A DNA stretch of 64,000 nt. Origin: Euborellia annulipes (lineage: Eukaryota; Arthropoda; Insecta; Dermaptera; Anisolabididae). The number at the start of each line of letters is the position of its first letter. Position 1 is the first letter of the stretch. The stretch lies in NCBI GenBank assembly GCA_023213315.1, contig JAKCPI010004357.1:1-64000 (forward strand). The letters are read 5' to 3'. Positions 22,540-34,258 of this stretch are shown here, in pieces. Both the position numbers and the translations under genes were made by a program. Under the pieces are notes generated by a model that ran no database searches, had not been told where the DNA came from, and worked only from the letters and a program-made list of their open reading frames with translations.

Positions 22540-23130
22540 TCTCAAACAAACAAACCGTCAGTCTATTTGAAAAATCTTCAAGATATCGAAACTTTTAATA
22601 TACTTTTGAGGTCCTCTGAGTCCTAAAAGGGGGTACCGCAAATTGGTCTGTCATGATTTTAAGCATGAGGGAATCGAGCTACGGGATTGAAATTTTTTAT
22701 TTAAATTAGTTACCCTCACGGACACTCAAAATAAGCTTTCGAACAAAATCGACCAAAAAGTACTAGTACTTTACTGAAGTAATTTTTCAGCTTTTTTTAA
22801 AATTTCTCAAAATCTGCTCTAACGATTTTGATTGAAATTTACAAATCAATTATTTTTTAGATCCTCTTTAAAATGTATATTCTCGTTTTGTCTTGAATAT
22901 TGTTTGAAGTACACTTTACTGATGTAGTATTTCAGATTTCAGCTCTTCCTTCCTTAGAACCAATGTTAAATCCCTATGGGTTGATTTGCAACTCTGTACA
23001 CCTTTTATTTGTATTAATTAGATGGCTATTGAAGTATGAATATCCTCTGCATTTGAGAACAAATTACATTTATTTAATTTTAATAAAAATTTTTTCAAAA
23101 ATCTCCCATACATATCGTGTATAGAAATAG
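22540..23130. repeat. HER copy, subfamily II, reverse orientation
   Basis: The A-part and body as in subfamily I. After ACACTTTACTGATGTA it switches to the alternative 3' part with CCAATGTTAAATCCCTATGG. Confidence 0.6.
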
Positions 23131-23134
23131 AAAT

Positions 23135-24350
23135 TCTGGATGAATTTTTAATTAGAATATTTCTAAAAAGTTCGTTTCACTTATTGGTCAAAGGCTGCGC
23201 TCTCTTTTCCCCTCCCTTCCCCTTTCGCGGGTGATAAGGGCCGCCTTCTTATCACTTATCAGCGGGTCAAGACTTGATCTCGTAACGAGAAGTCGTCAGA
23301 GGCGAGCCCCCCTCAGCATAAGCAGCCACTTAAGCACAACGGCCTTATAAAATGTAAAATTTTTTATTTTATCTCGTAACCTAGAAATTATTAATATCAT
23401 CAAATCAAATGACGCATTTATTCTAGAATATTATTTTAATTTTCATTATTCATATTTATAATTCAAATAACTTATTTGTTTATGATAAGTGGGCTCGGGA
23501 TTTGAACCCGGGTCTGAGGAGTGTAATTTAATAAAAAAAAAAAAAAAAAATATAAACACAAATCAATAAATATTTGTATATCCTACCGTATGTAGTATTG
23601 TATACAAATATTAAGAGTACAATTTTATAAGAATTTTTTAATTAAAATTTTATCTTACTATAAAATGATATATCTAATCTGAAACAAGTAAATTCTTTTA
23701 TACATCTAAGTCAAGAACAAAAATTAATAAATATAATAGTGGCGTGACTTCAGACTTTGCGGATCCCTCGACGCATATTTTGCTGCATCTGATATGCAAC
23801 AATTCCTCAGTTGACAGAACATCTCAATCCTAAATTCCACATTCTATAAAACTTATTCTCAATTAAAATCTTGTTATTTTTGTAAATCAATATGTTAAGA
23901 AACAGTGTCCGATTCTGTGATGGGTGCTCTTTTCGACTTGCTTCTGACATCCGCTTAATCCGTTCCATAGACTATGAAACCCGGACTAATCGAGAAAATA
24001 AATAAATAATTGCTTCTAAATAAAGTTTTTTTCATTAGATGCTAATTTACATGCAATAGAAGAAAATAAACTGATGGATTCAGAGAGGAAGAGATCTGAT
24101 TGCCACATAATCCGCTAGTGTGCAGGATAAATATCTAAATTCACAAAAGAAATCTCATTTTAAAGATCGTCTTATCGTGAATCCTCAAACACAAAAATAG
24201 ATCTATTCTCTAAGCAAAAACGTTAACTTTTAACATCTGAAATCAGCGTTAATTCATTTTAACACCTTGTCTCAAATTGCTATTCTGTAAACAAAAACTT
24301 TAAGCCAAAGCGTTAACATTTAAGGCTCAAACAACAGAACGCGAAATTCG
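23135..24350. other. Gene-free stretch with a tRNA-like B box
   Basis: CTCGGGATTTGAACCCGGG (23494-23512) is a B-box-like sequence on the minus strand with no matching A box. 23960-24000 (CCGGACTAATCGAG) recalls Tigger ends. Confidence 0.35.
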
Positions 24351-24353
24351 CGC

Positions 24354-24665
24354 GCTCGGCTCCCCGCCCCCCTTCCGGAAAAAGGGGTTTTTTCCCACCC
24401 CACCCGGGGTGTTTTGGGGGGGGGCCCGGTTGGGGTTTTTTTTTTTTTTTTTTTTTATCACCCCCCCCCTTTTTTTTGTTTGTTTCCTCTTTCGGGGGAG
24501 GGGGTGTTTATTTTTTCACAAAAAAAAAAAGCCGGGGGGAAAAGGGGGGTTTTTCCGCGTGGGTCCCCCCCTTTTTGGGGGGGGGGGATTTTTTTTTCTT
24601 TTACAAAATTTCCCCTTTCCTTTTTTTTAAAAAAAAAAGAGAAAATTTTTTTTTTTTTGTGTTTA
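24354..24665. other. Homopolymer-laden block, probably unreliable sequence
   Basis: The block is made almost wholly of runs of 3-18 identical bases (G, C, T, A) with few mixed words, unlike anything else in the window. Its borders are abrupt. It looks like low-quality consensus or a mis-joined read. Confidence 0.55.
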
Positions 24666-24898
24666 GTCAATAGTGTTAAAAATTAACGCCGTATTTAATA
24701 CATCAAAATGGCGTCTTTAACCAAAAAGTAAGGTTATGAAAAGCCCTAAAAATTATAATTTGAAAAGTTCTTTTTACCTTTCTTAATTGAAATTTTAAAA
24801 TCAATGAACAATATTACCTATCATCTATCTATCAGATAATATAGATCTGAAATTGACTTTTTCATGCAAAAAATTGTATTGTACCAGACTGATGAAGA

Positions 24899-24957
24899 GG
24901 ACAATATGGCGGCTACCTGGCATTGGAGCCTTATGGTAGGTAGCCGCCATATTGTCC
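24899..24957. repeat. Perfect 20-bp hairpin with ATGGCGGC in both arms
   Basis: GGACAATATGGCGGCTACCT (24899-24918) and its exact complement (24938-24957) flank a 19-base loop. AATATGGCGGC fits the YY1 consensus AANATGGCGGC. Confidence 0.8.
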
Positions 24958-25035
24958 AATATCTTTTCTCTTGATGGTACGTTCTCGAAACTAGTTTCTG
25001 TAGTTAAATAAATTAATAAAATTTATAATGCTATG

Positions 25036-25220
25036 CTCAGGGGCCCACGTCTTGTGGGTACGTGGATGGCGACCACGAGCTGCCCTAGCTGGAACTGTTC
25101 TTTGCATGTCAGTCTCTCTCCTTCTATATTTTCAACAAGCGTCAGACCGTGCGACGGGCCGGCCTGTTCTATTCCTTCTCAGTCGCAAAAACCCTTCCCG
25201 CCGACCCCGGACCAGGCCAA
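25036..25220 (+). mobile_element. SINE S3 with 5S-rRNA-like segment
   Basis: The head GTGGGTACGTGGATGGCGAC, then CACGAGCTGCCC, resembles the 3' control region of 5S rRNA (GTACTTGGATGGGTGACC). The body contains CGTCAGACCGTGCGACGGGCC and CGGTCGC-like words shared with 21.3 kb. Other partial copies lie at 30852 and 57443. Descent from 5S is inferred from this one segment. Confidence 0.45.
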
Positions 25221-25224
25221 GAAA

Positions 25225-26530
25225 AAATTTGAGACAGAAATTCAACTATTTCTCAAAAATTCCACTTTATTTTCCTCAAATAAATAATAAATCATATTTA
25301 ATTAGATTAGATTATTTTTTTGCAAAATTTCAAACCGGACTAACCATAGCCGGACTATTCGAGGTATTGCTTTATTTTATTTTAGAAGATTATCTGTTTG
25401 TTAGCTCTCTACTCTTTTCTGTAACTTTTAAAAATTTCTTCTTTGGTGTATATCATCATAAAAAGTGACAAAAAGAATCGATCATTTAAAATATCCACAT
25501 ACGGATATTGTCGAATTGTTTCCTAAAGAAGGGAAAATTGACCCTTAGAATTAACCCTTTTGAGCTCAAAATATGAATATACTGATAGGAGCTAAACAGT
25601 TTGGACAATCTCTTACAAAATCTAATTTTCTTCTGTTGAAAATTCAAGTCACTTAGATGTCATATGTTTTCCTCTTTTTGCCAGTATTATTCCTACTACA
25701 GATGGTCCATTCATACACGTCATAGAATTATTTTTTCTATTCCATTCTATTTGATATTATTAATGAAATTTTGAAGTATTCCCTCTAGATAAGATAATAA
25801 AATGATAGAAGAGTAGATTAAAATCGTTTCGTCATCGTTTATGTAATATAAATTTGAATGAATTTTTATTAAATATGACTGAGGTGAACGCAATCCATAA
25901 ATTCAAATGAAATAATCAACTCCTTGTTTTAATGCATATATTTGAAGGCCATCGAACAAAACTAAAAATATCAAATAAATTCTATAATTTATTAATCTTA
26001 TTGAGGATTTCATAGTTCATTGAGTTTCGAGTTCGATTGTTGTTATTATCAATAATTTTCATTCAAAATTACTGAAAATTGAAATTTCTAAAGATTCCTC
26101 TAATCAAATTCTAAACAGACGAGTCACTATAATGTGATGGACACACCCTAGGAAACAACTCATCCATAATTTGTGTCCAAATTTACATTTACAACGAATA
26201 GAATGATATAATTGTTTAAAAGAAATAAAAAAAAGAGAGAGGAAAATACGTTAATCGATAGATGAAAGCTTTTTTATTAATAGTTCCCACTCGTCTCTTA
26301 GAAATAATATTATTTTAAACAACAGACAAAATTAAAAAAATCGCACAAGGGATGTTTAATTTTTAAAGGATTTCTGGAAGTTTCTTAAATCACAACGCAG
26401 TTTGAAATTTATTTGAGTTTCTTTAAACATTTTTTTTGTATAATTAATTTTTTAGTAATTCTGCCCAAATATTTTAACATTCAAATCCATCCATTATTTT
26501 CTGGCAGGTCAATAATTGAATGATATCAGA
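25225..26530. other. Gene-free AT-rich stretch
   Basis: ACCGGACTAACCATAGCCGG near 25335 resembles a Tigger end. Otherwise nothing is recognised. Confidence 0.45.
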
Positions 26531-26535
26531 AAAAA

Positions 26536-27103
26536 AATCTGGTGTTCTGTCGTTGTCAAACCAGATTTTTTTTTGTGTCGAGATTTTTTTTTTTAGTGTC
26601 CGACCCGACATATTAAAATTCAAGATGTAAAATTTATAAACATGGGAAAATATTTAATATTTTGTTACCATGGCAACCATTTCTCTTATCCTACGAAGTC
26701 AAGAGTAAAGTGTGCTTCAAACAATTTTTAGGGCGAAATGAGAATATACATTTTAAAGAGAATCAAAACATAAGTTCAAAATCGTTGAAGCGAATTTTGA
26801 AAAAATCGAAAAAACTGAAAAAGTACATCAGTAAATACTAGTATTCTTTGGGTGATTTTGTTCAAAAGCTCGTGTCGTCCCATGCTTCCTAACTTAAATA
26901 TACAATTTCAACCTCCTAGCTCTTTTCGTTCTTTAGATATTTTGTTACTGACTCACAGACGACAGACAGACAGAAAACCGCTTGTTTTTTTGAATTCAGG
27001 GGACCTCAAAACGTGAAGATCCATCAAAATCTCGACATCGAATTTTTGACATGTCCAATACTTCCTCTCTATATATTAACATATATAGAGGTAAGAGAAA
27101 GTA
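26536..27103. repeat. HER copy, forward, with both hairpins
   Basis: A shortened B hairpin (AATCTGGTGTTCTG, then CAAACCAGATT), the body, the CAGACAGACAGA linker and a complete A hairpin ending GGTAAGAGAAAGT at 27102. Confidence 0.75.
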
Positions 27104-27345
27104 ATATTAATCTCATATTTGGATATTTTATACACAATAGAGAAGCCTAAATAAATACAAAATTTCATAAGAATTGGAAAATATTTTTTTTAAATGTGTT
27201 TAACCAAAATTAACATGCAAATCCCCATATGGGGATTTAACATTGGCTCTATGGAAGGAAGAGCCGGAAAATGAATTTGAAAAATCTGAATTATTACATC
27301 AGTAAAGTGTACATCAAACAATGTTCAGGCTGGCTCACAGTAATG
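27104..27345. repeat. HER subfamily II 3' part, forward
   Basis: It starts AATCTCATATTTGGATATTT directly after the preceding A hairpin and contains the palindrome AATCCCCATATGGGGATT. The body is cut off near 27345. Confidence 0.65.
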
Positions 27346-27999
27346 CATTTTTCGAAAAAAGTAGACTGAGAGTCCCTCAAACTAGGGCCTAATAGTTTTT
27401 AAAAGATATAATTATGCTTATTTGATTCGTTGATGAAGGATAAGAGAGCTATTGCATTATTATGATTGGGGGGTTTCAAAAATTTTACCAAAAAAGTGGG
27501 ATTTCGGAAGAATTCCATGAACAAACAAATCCGTATATAACAAAGACAATTAACAAAAATTAAAAATGATGAAATTTTCTTGTATTCATATATTTTTATC
27601 TAATATAATCAAATTAATTTTACTCGTATTAATCAAATTACATGTTTCGTATTCTATTGTGATTATTAATACTAATGATCGTTCAGCTTTTACTTTCTCT
27701 CTAGCAGGCCTACATTGAAATAAAGAACGACGTTATTGTTAATACAAAATTCAATGGCGAAGAGGATTTGTTTATACTATCCGTTTAAAAAGTAATTGGA
27801 TTTTTAGAATGGATGATCGTTTATGAAATAAAATCAGGGCCGGCGTGGAATGACTCCTATCATTTTTCTATCCTCTTATGAGAATAATATAATTTTGTTT
27901 GAAGCAAACTTTAATCACTAAGGGCCGACTGCTTCACCTAGGTAGAGTTTGTTATCCCTGGCTTTTTTTGTAGTGCAGAAACCCACTTCAGTTTTATTT

Positions 28000-28135
28000 T
28001 TATAGTAAAATATACGATATTTCATCATTTTATTGCTAAAAGAAGTATTCTAAAAGTAGATATATTTGTTATTTCTCCTTAGATTCTACTTCTTTTAACA
28101 ATAAAACGATGAAATGTCGTATATTTTACAATATG
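28000..28135. repeat. Imperfect palindrome
   Basis: GTAAAATATACGATATTTCA and TAAAAGAAGTA are mirrored by TACTTCTTTTA and TGAAATGTCGTATATTTTAC. Confidence 0.6.
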
Positions 28136-28793
28136 TATAGGCTAGGGCCCGCTTGCATCAGATCTCGTCGCCATTTTTACCCCTGAGATAACCTCACTTT
28201 TGAATAATTTCAGCTAGATATATGGTGAATTGGACCCAAGGTCTGGGTTAAGTTAGCCCAGGCCCAAAGTCGGGGCTAAGATTTAGCCCTGGGGTGACAC
28301 GTATTATGAACACAAGCATCCTAACTTCACCAATATAAATTTAAAAAATAATATAAATGCAATCTGGAATCTACCGTTTTTTTTTTTTTGTTGTTATTAA
28401 TTTTATGTCAGTCAGGATTATACTCGTATATCTAGGATATATATGGGTGATTCTACGCTATTTGGATTTTTTGTGTCCAGAAACCAAATATACTCTGTTC
28501 AATTTAATATTCATGATTTCCTTAGTTGCATTATTTTCGTATCTGTAATGATAAAGGCCAGAAGATATTTTAATTTTTTTGAGTTTTATTAGCACCAGAA
28601 GAAATATGTTACCTGAAGAATGACACTATTGGCAGAATTGTGAAAATTAAGCTAGGAAAGTGACAGACAATTAACTATTTATAATAAAAGCTGAATTAAT
28701 ATTAAAAAAACATACATATTATAGCTATAAGATATTAAGGAAACAAAATTTCGTCCCTACCCGTGAGGGGTATTTTCCCTGAAAGAGTTTTAT

Positions 28794-28920
28794 TTTATTC
28801 ATTTTTTGGCATCGAAGGCCATTTAGACCTCGTATCTATTTATTTCAATTGGATGGATAGCTAAATCCAATTGAAATAAATTTTTGTCGCATTAGACGGG
28901 ATGCAACCCTTGAATGTGCC
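28794..28920 (-). mobile_element. SINE S2, second copy
   Basis: The minus strand reads AAGGGTTGCATCCCGTC, then a TTTCAATTGGATTTAGC region and AAATGGCCTTCGATGCC, matching the order of the 40.54 kb copy. It contains a small CCAATTGAAATAAAT palindrome. Confidence 0.45.
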
Positions 28921-29689
28921 TGAATAATGACACCAAACTAATGAAAAACACACATTACGTTAAAAAACAATACCCCTTCTTGCCAAAGTTTCGACGTAAT
29001 TCATGACATTTACATACAATAAACATTGCATTGTACATATGTAGAGTTACGTAACGATAAAATATAAAGAGATTTACTTACCAGAATAAATATTGCATCG
29101 ACTGCCAAACACACTTTATGACAATTCAACAATAACTAAAGCTATATTATTTGAATTATGCTCAACGCCGTTAGCTTGCTTCTTACTTCAGACTGTACTA
29201 CGCCTGTTATTCATGGCCATTGTTATCCTTTGGCAGTTTTTATGATAAATTTTTATCTTTTAATTTTTCCAGAATAGATGACATCATTTTTAGGTCACGT
29301 GAAAAAAGTATTTTTTTTATAATAACAAATACTTTTAAAATGTATTTTCATTAATTATGTTTTGGGGTTTACTTATGTTTATAATTATGGTAAAAAATAT
29401 TATGTCAAGTTAATAAATAAATGAATGTCGAACAAAACTAGTAAAAAAACTAGAAATGGGACACCCAGAATACTGACAGTTATGACTATTTTCAACTATT
29501 AATTCCTAAAATGAAACAGTTATCGTGAATTGACTAAATGGCCCCAATAAAAAGATATTCTTTATTATTTAAGAATACAGTATCAATGATATAATTATTT
29601 TAACATATATTTTTTCCACTGACCAATAAAATTCAAATAGCGTAGAATCACCAAATATATATATATTTTTTTTTTTTTTTTGGGATGGG

Positions 29690-30000
29690 TGCATAAGGTC
29701 CGAAGACCTATAATGACCAATAGTCACATGCAGCCAGGAAGAAAATAAAAACAAAAGGAGAAGCATAAAGGGGAAACTCAACTGCGGGAACTGAGAAGAT
29801 GCCTGTTGAGGTTAGACTTGAAAGTCTGAAGATTGTAGGTTTTGGGGAAGATAGACGCAGGGAGCTTGTTCCATTCACGGGAGGTCATGGGGACAAAGGA
29901 AGAATGAAATTGTTTTGTTCTGTTAGTCGTGATCTGAACAGCATAGGGATGCTGGGAAGATGCCTTTCTTGTGTTCCGTGAATATGTTGCATTGCAAGTT
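29690..30000 (+). repeat. Unidentified segment of higher complexity inside the PIF-like element
   Basis: 29799-29981 is open on the plus strand (LESLKIVGFGEDRRRELVPF). The wording feels repeat-derived but I could not assign a family. Confidence 0.25.
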
Positions 30001-30341
30001 GTTGAATATTCTAACTTCAGCTAACGCATTGCATATCTGTATTACGTCTTGTTGATAAAACTCTTTGTCTTCAAATTGAATGCAAATTGATATAATATTG
30101 ATATTAAATATTTATATAAATATCTTCAGTTGATATTACTTCTTGTCAGGTAAAAATAAAAGGCATATTTCTTTTTGAAATTATCTTTATTTGAGCCACA
30201 CAGCTGGCAATTTGTCAAAATAGTTGTGCTTCACAAACAGAACATGATTTGTTCCCCCGGAAGAGGGTTTCTGCATTACAAAAAAAAAGTCATTTAGCCC
30301 GGGGCTAACAAATTCCAACTAGGTGAAGCAGTCGGCCCTAA

Positions 30342-30416
30342 AAATCTGATCTGTCAAGCTTAGAACACAACAAGAGAAATTTGTGTGATGTGCGGCTAGT
30401 CACACCAGATTTTACA
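30342..30416. repeat. Solo HER B hairpin
   Basis: AATCTGATCTGTCAAGC and AGTCACACCAGATT flank ACACAACAAGAGAAATTTGTGT. There is no HER body on either side, so the hairpin exists on its own. Confidence 0.55.
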
Positions 30417-30677
30417 AATTTTTTTTATACAAACTAAAGTCAACACATGGATGGCACTTTTAAGAGACAATGCCTTCATATTTAAACAAATATAAAAATT
30501 TTACCCAACTAAAAATTTATTTTCAAATTCAGAAAACAAAATATTTTTTTTTTTCCCGGGCACAAATATTTAAACAATGATAATCTTATAATTTATAAGT
30601 TCATTACTTTTATACTTCTTTTTTATAACTACCTTTTTAAATGAGGTTTAAGAATTATCAGAGTTCGATCTCAACAC

Positions 30678-30714
30678 GTGTGTGTGTGTTTGAGTGTGTG
30701 TGTGTGTGTTATCT
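30678..30714. repeat. (GT)n microsatellite
   Basis: GTGTGTGTGTTTGAGTGTGTG-type run, imperfect. Confidence 0.8.
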
Positions 30715-30851
30715 CCATTGCACCTTGCTTAGGTTCATAATTAAAAGATAATAAATATCAACTTTAATTAAAGATTTAAATTTCAACGCATATATTAAAA
30801 CATCATTTAAGCGTATTTATTACAAGTAATTTCTTTTGTTTTTGTCAAAAA

Positions 30852-30912
30852 TCACTCAGGGGCTCACATTTAGTGAGTACGTGGATGGCGACCACGAGTT
30901 ACCCGAGCCATG
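30852..30912 (+). mobile_element. SINE S3, head fragment
   Basis: GTGAGTACGTGGATGGCGAC followed by CACGAGTTACCCGAGCC matches the S3 head. The rest is absent. Confidence 0.45.
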
Positions 30913-31208
30913 CTTTTTCTTTTACTTACCTTTGAACGCTGTAGTGTTATCTAATTATATTGTTATTAAAAAATAAATAAATAAATAGACAAACAGGAAT
31001 TGAATTAGTCTGGTCTAATTAAAAACATAATAACGGAATATGTGATAATACGCTATCAAAGTAGAGACACTCTGCTGTTTTTTTTACTTATTTTATTACT
31101 ACAATAAATTCACGAGAGAGTTTAAAAATTTCGACTTCTACAATATAATGCGCGGACGCCATTTTCTTTTTTTTTCACTAATTTATATCTCTGGAACGGA
31201 TTGATTGA

Positions 31209-31457
31209 CAGCGGCGTAACTAGCCTTTAATGGCGGAGGGGGCAACTAGAGCTCCGTTTTTCAAGTTGTAATATAATTTAAAAGAAAACTATCAATTTGT
31301 TAGACAATCTATGGAAAGAATATGGTAAAACCAGGGTATCTTAAATGTCCTTGCGCGCCTATGTCGGTATCGAGGGGCGCCAAAGGCTTGATGCTCCTGG
31401 GGAGGGTGGGGGGACGGGACGAGCGCCATCTTTTACCCCCAGCTAGTTTCGCTACTG
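31209..31457. mobile_element. hAT-like MITE, 249 bp
   Basis: Ends CAGCGGCGTAACTAGC and GCTAGTTTCGCTACTG are flanked by TTGATTGA and TTGACTGA (7 of 8). It sits at the centre of an older palindrome whose arms are 31153-31200 and 31541-31583. Confidence 0.7.
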
Positions 31458-31693
31458 TTGACTGATTGATAAAAAATTTCTTACACATAACTCAATAATG
31501 TAAAGTCCTAGATTAGGAAAAAAATTAAGGTAATCGGTCAAGCCGTTCCAGAGGTATAAATTATTTAGAAAAAAAAAATGGCGGATATGTGAGGAAAAGA
31601 AGCATTTCCGATCATGTGACGAAAGAAGCATTTCCGAACATAGTACAGTATGTTGATAAACACTGAATAGAAGTTTGGTGGCTGTAAATATAG

Positions 31694-31923
31694 TTGGTTG
31701 GAGCAAGGGCAGGTTCAGCCAAATGAAAAGCCTTTATATGCTTATCGATCCCGGAGACGTTTCGAGATATATTTAATCATCATCAGTCCGAATGCAATGT
31801 CTGTTTGTGCAATATTTCAATTCGGACTGATGATGAGACATTAAATATATCTCGAAACGTCTCCGCGATCGATAAGCATATAAAGGCTTTTCATTTGGCT
31901 GAACCTGCCCTTGTTCCAATCAA
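31694..31923. mobile_element. Inverted dimer with two hammerhead-like cores
   Basis: Arms of about 95 bases (TTGGTTGGAGCAAGGGCAGG and near-complement) carry cores at 31756-31786 (minus, helix II damaged by a 3-base loss) and 31827-31861 (plus, intact, helix II GAGA/TCTC). Confidence 0.65.
31827..31861 (+). ncRNA. Hammerhead-like core
   Basis: CTGATGAT, helix II GAGA/TCTC, GAAACGTC. Confidence 0.45.
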
Positions 31924-31929
31924 TTTATA

Positions 31930-33040
31930 AACACTTTTTTTTCTTTATTTTGACCAATATATCTTTGCCTGAATTATCTCCGCGCTTTACAGAAACACCC
32001 TGAGGTTCTGTATTTATCCCAGAAAATCTTATATTATTATTTTTGTGGCTTCTGAGGCCATTGGGGTTATTATTTTATGTTTTCTACCGGGAAACGTTTG
32101 TTTTTTGAAAGCCCACATTCAAAATTCAGCCGCACTTTGGCATTGCTTAACACGAACGATCTTGATGGCTGTTGCTCTTCTTTGTTGTCAAACCCACCGG
32201 CCTGAATGACTTTGTGACTTATTTATAGCCAAAATCAAAGTAGGCTAACAAGTCATAAGTGGGATAAACTTTGAAGTTGCAATGTATAATTTATAAATCT
32301 CCAAAATTTTAAATATATGTCCATCCTAATCACAGAAGGTTCAGTATGAGCGGTTCTGGGATTTGTGTGCGTTGTGTTAGTTGGAAAACGATTATTTTAA
32401 TAGGTAACACTTTAAACGAGTTGATTAAGTGCTTAATTGCATTTTATCTCCGGGGTCGGCAGTTTATTATTTAAATGACGGTTTTAGTTTACCACGATCA
32501 TCCTGGAATAGATTACTATCGTTAAATGCACTTCTTTATTTTTATCGTTAAGTTCAAGAGTTGATCCTTTATTTAGTCCTACTCTATTTCTATTCTTTTT
32601 GAACTTCAAACGCCCTCACTTTTTCTCTCTATCATTATATGATAATTATTAATAAATACTAGATATTATATTTCTATCTATGAATATAGTGTCATCGTTT
32701 AAACGCGTGATTTTAAATGAATTGTGTGCCTTTGTGCTAGAGAGACTTTTTTTCTCTCTTCCATCCTCAATTTAATCTAATGAGAGATAAGAGAGAAATG
32801 TGAGCAAGTGAAATAAATATACCCGTATTACTCGAGATAAAAACTAATTATTATTATATATTCGTTTTGAATATCTTCTACAGGCGGCACTTCCTGGGGA
32901 TTTTGTTTTAAAGAAATGAATATTACCAGGTATGGAAGGGAATAAGAAAAAGGATTTTTGTGGGCGTTGACTTACCCTTATTCTGGAAGAAATTTAAGGA
33001 TACTAAGGAGCTCTTAGCCAGAGAAATTTATCAGTTCTCT
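31930..33040. other. Gene-free stretch, more balanced base composition
   Basis: A short frame at 32346 (MSGSGICVRCVSW) precedes a donor-like ATAG|GTAACA. Support is too thin to call a gene. Confidence 0.35.
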
Positions 33041-33042
33041 GA

Positions 33043-33490
33043 AATGAAGAAAGAAATGTTGTAGCCTGTGATATTTTTTATTAAATCAGCTCACGGCTCT
33101 CGTTTCGATCTCAGGTTTAGACCATCTTCAGGTGTATATGATCTACCCAAAATGTATTTGAACTTATCCTCTTTTAATAGCAATAGTTATTATCTTCACT
33201 TTCTTGTTTGAAGTGAGTGGGTCGGATGATGGTCCAGACCAGATACTGACTCGAACCACTCACTCCAAACAAGAAGGTGACGATAATAACTATATTCAAT
33301 TAGAATCACAGAATTGTTTGAATACAACAGCCACTTTATTTCTTAAAATCAAATAGAATATGTTCAAAATATGAAGCTCTTTTCGTTTTGGGGAGATTAT
33401 CTACGCCTTGAAGACCCAGCTCTGAAGATGCTCCAAACCTGGAACCGAAACGAGATGAAGCTAGCTGTATTCTTGATGTCTTTCTTCATT
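33043..33490. mobile_element. Large inverted dimer with two hammerhead-like cores
   Basis: The outer arms AATGAAGAAAGA and TCTTTCTTCATT enclose cores at 33100-33131 (minus) and 33422-33455 (plus). A central palindrome around 33211-33267 (AGTGAGTGGGTCGG and near-complement) may be a third, decayed unit. Confidence 0.5.
33100..33131 (-). ncRNA. Hammerhead-like core
   Basis: CTGAAGAT, helix II GGTC/GATC (one G-U pair), GAAACGA. Confidence 0.4.
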
Positions 33491-33514
33491 TACACTTCTT
33501 ACTCTATAGCCATA

Positions 33515-33771
33515 CATGGGCGTAGCCAGAAATCTTGTTAGGGTGGGGGGGCAACCATTCAGTTAGAACGAGAGAGGGTTTGCAATTAAAATAAACATAG
33601 ATTATTAATTATTTATTAAACATAATTAAATATAATTATGTTTAATTATTTTCCTTATATAAGCTCATTTAAAAAAAAATTCCCAATTGGAAAAGAATAT
33701 ATTTGTTTTTAATAGATGCAAATTTTCAGAATGAGCCAGGGGGGCAATGCCCCCCTCTGGCTACGCCCATG
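33515..33771. mobile_element. hAT-like MITE, family CATGGGCGTAGCCAG
   Basis: Ends CATGGGCGTAGCCAGA and TCTGGCTACGCCCATG have a perfect 8-bp duplication, TAGCCATA. A second member is at 49234-49495, and a related end pair lies at the centre of the 60.1 kb palindrome. Confidence 0.85.
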
Positions 33772-33845
33772 TAGCCATACATCCTCTTGATACGTATAGA
33801 GTATAAATAAAAAAAAAAAAAAAAAAAAAAAAAAAACATTTAAAT

Positions 33846-34238
33846 TAGGGTCCGACCGAAACAAGATTTTCAGCCGAAACCGAAACCGAATATTCGGCCT
33901 CAATCTTAGTTTCGGCCGAAACCGTAAACGAAACCGAAACTTGTATTTCCAATACAAAATTCATATGATTTTACTTTTTTTTTTAAATTTTTTCCGCCAT
34001 GCGAAAATTTTTTTTCTCCTCCCGTGAAAATCATTTTACCTTTTTTTTTAGGAAGTCTAAATTTTTTCCGCCCCTTTTTCGCTTGGCGGAAAATTTTTTT
34101 CTCCTTCACGTAGAAATCATTTAATCTTTTTTTTTTTTTTTTTTTTTGTGTGTGCGAGTCTCATCCCATCTTTTCAAACTCAGGTTCGGCTAGTTTTTGG
34201 CCGAAACTGGTCGAAACCGAATATTCGGTCGGTTCCTA
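33846..34238. mobile_element. hAT-like element rich in GAAACC words
   Basis: Ends TAGGGTCCGACCGAA and TTCGGTCGGTTCCTA have an 8-bp duplication ATTTAAAT (33838-33845, 34239-34246). Subterminal regions repeat CCGAAACCGAA. The centre is a T-rich duplicated segment (TTTTTTCCGCC repeated). Confidence 0.8.
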
Positions 34239-34258
34239 ATTTAAATGGATCTCCTTTC

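Larger units (their letters stand above)
27922..30338. mobile_element. PIF/Harbinger-like non-autonomous element, 2.4 kb
   Basis: Ends GGGCCGACTGCTTCACCTAG and its complement are flanked by TAA on both sides, fitting the TWA target duplication of PIF/Harbinger elements. The repeats continue to GCAGAAACCC. The interior holds an AT-rich palindrome (about 28000-28130), an S2 SINE and no transposase frame. A lone left end (GGCCGGTTGCTTCA) is at 35009. Confidence 0.5.

Noticed and set aside
23484..23520. tRNA gene on the minus strand
   Set aside because: Only a B-box-like arm is readable. No acceptor stem or A box is found at the required spacing.
23930..24000. Complete Tigger element
   Set aside because: CCGGACTAATCGAG-type words here and at 25335 and 44665 lack partner ends and TA flanks that can be paired.
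24409..24686. Four overlapping open frames rich in Phe, Gly and Lys
   Set aside because: They are produced by homopolymer runs in a probably unreliable block.
25028..25468. Open frame of 146 codons on the plus strand
   Set aside because: Its first third is the S3 SINE and the rest is AT-rich sequence. There is no family motif, and the GC-rich words recur at 21.3 kb in another frame.
29799..29981. Small host gene on the plus strand
   Set aside because: One short frame with no splice sites or family motif, lying inside a PIF-like element. Listed only as an unidentified segment.
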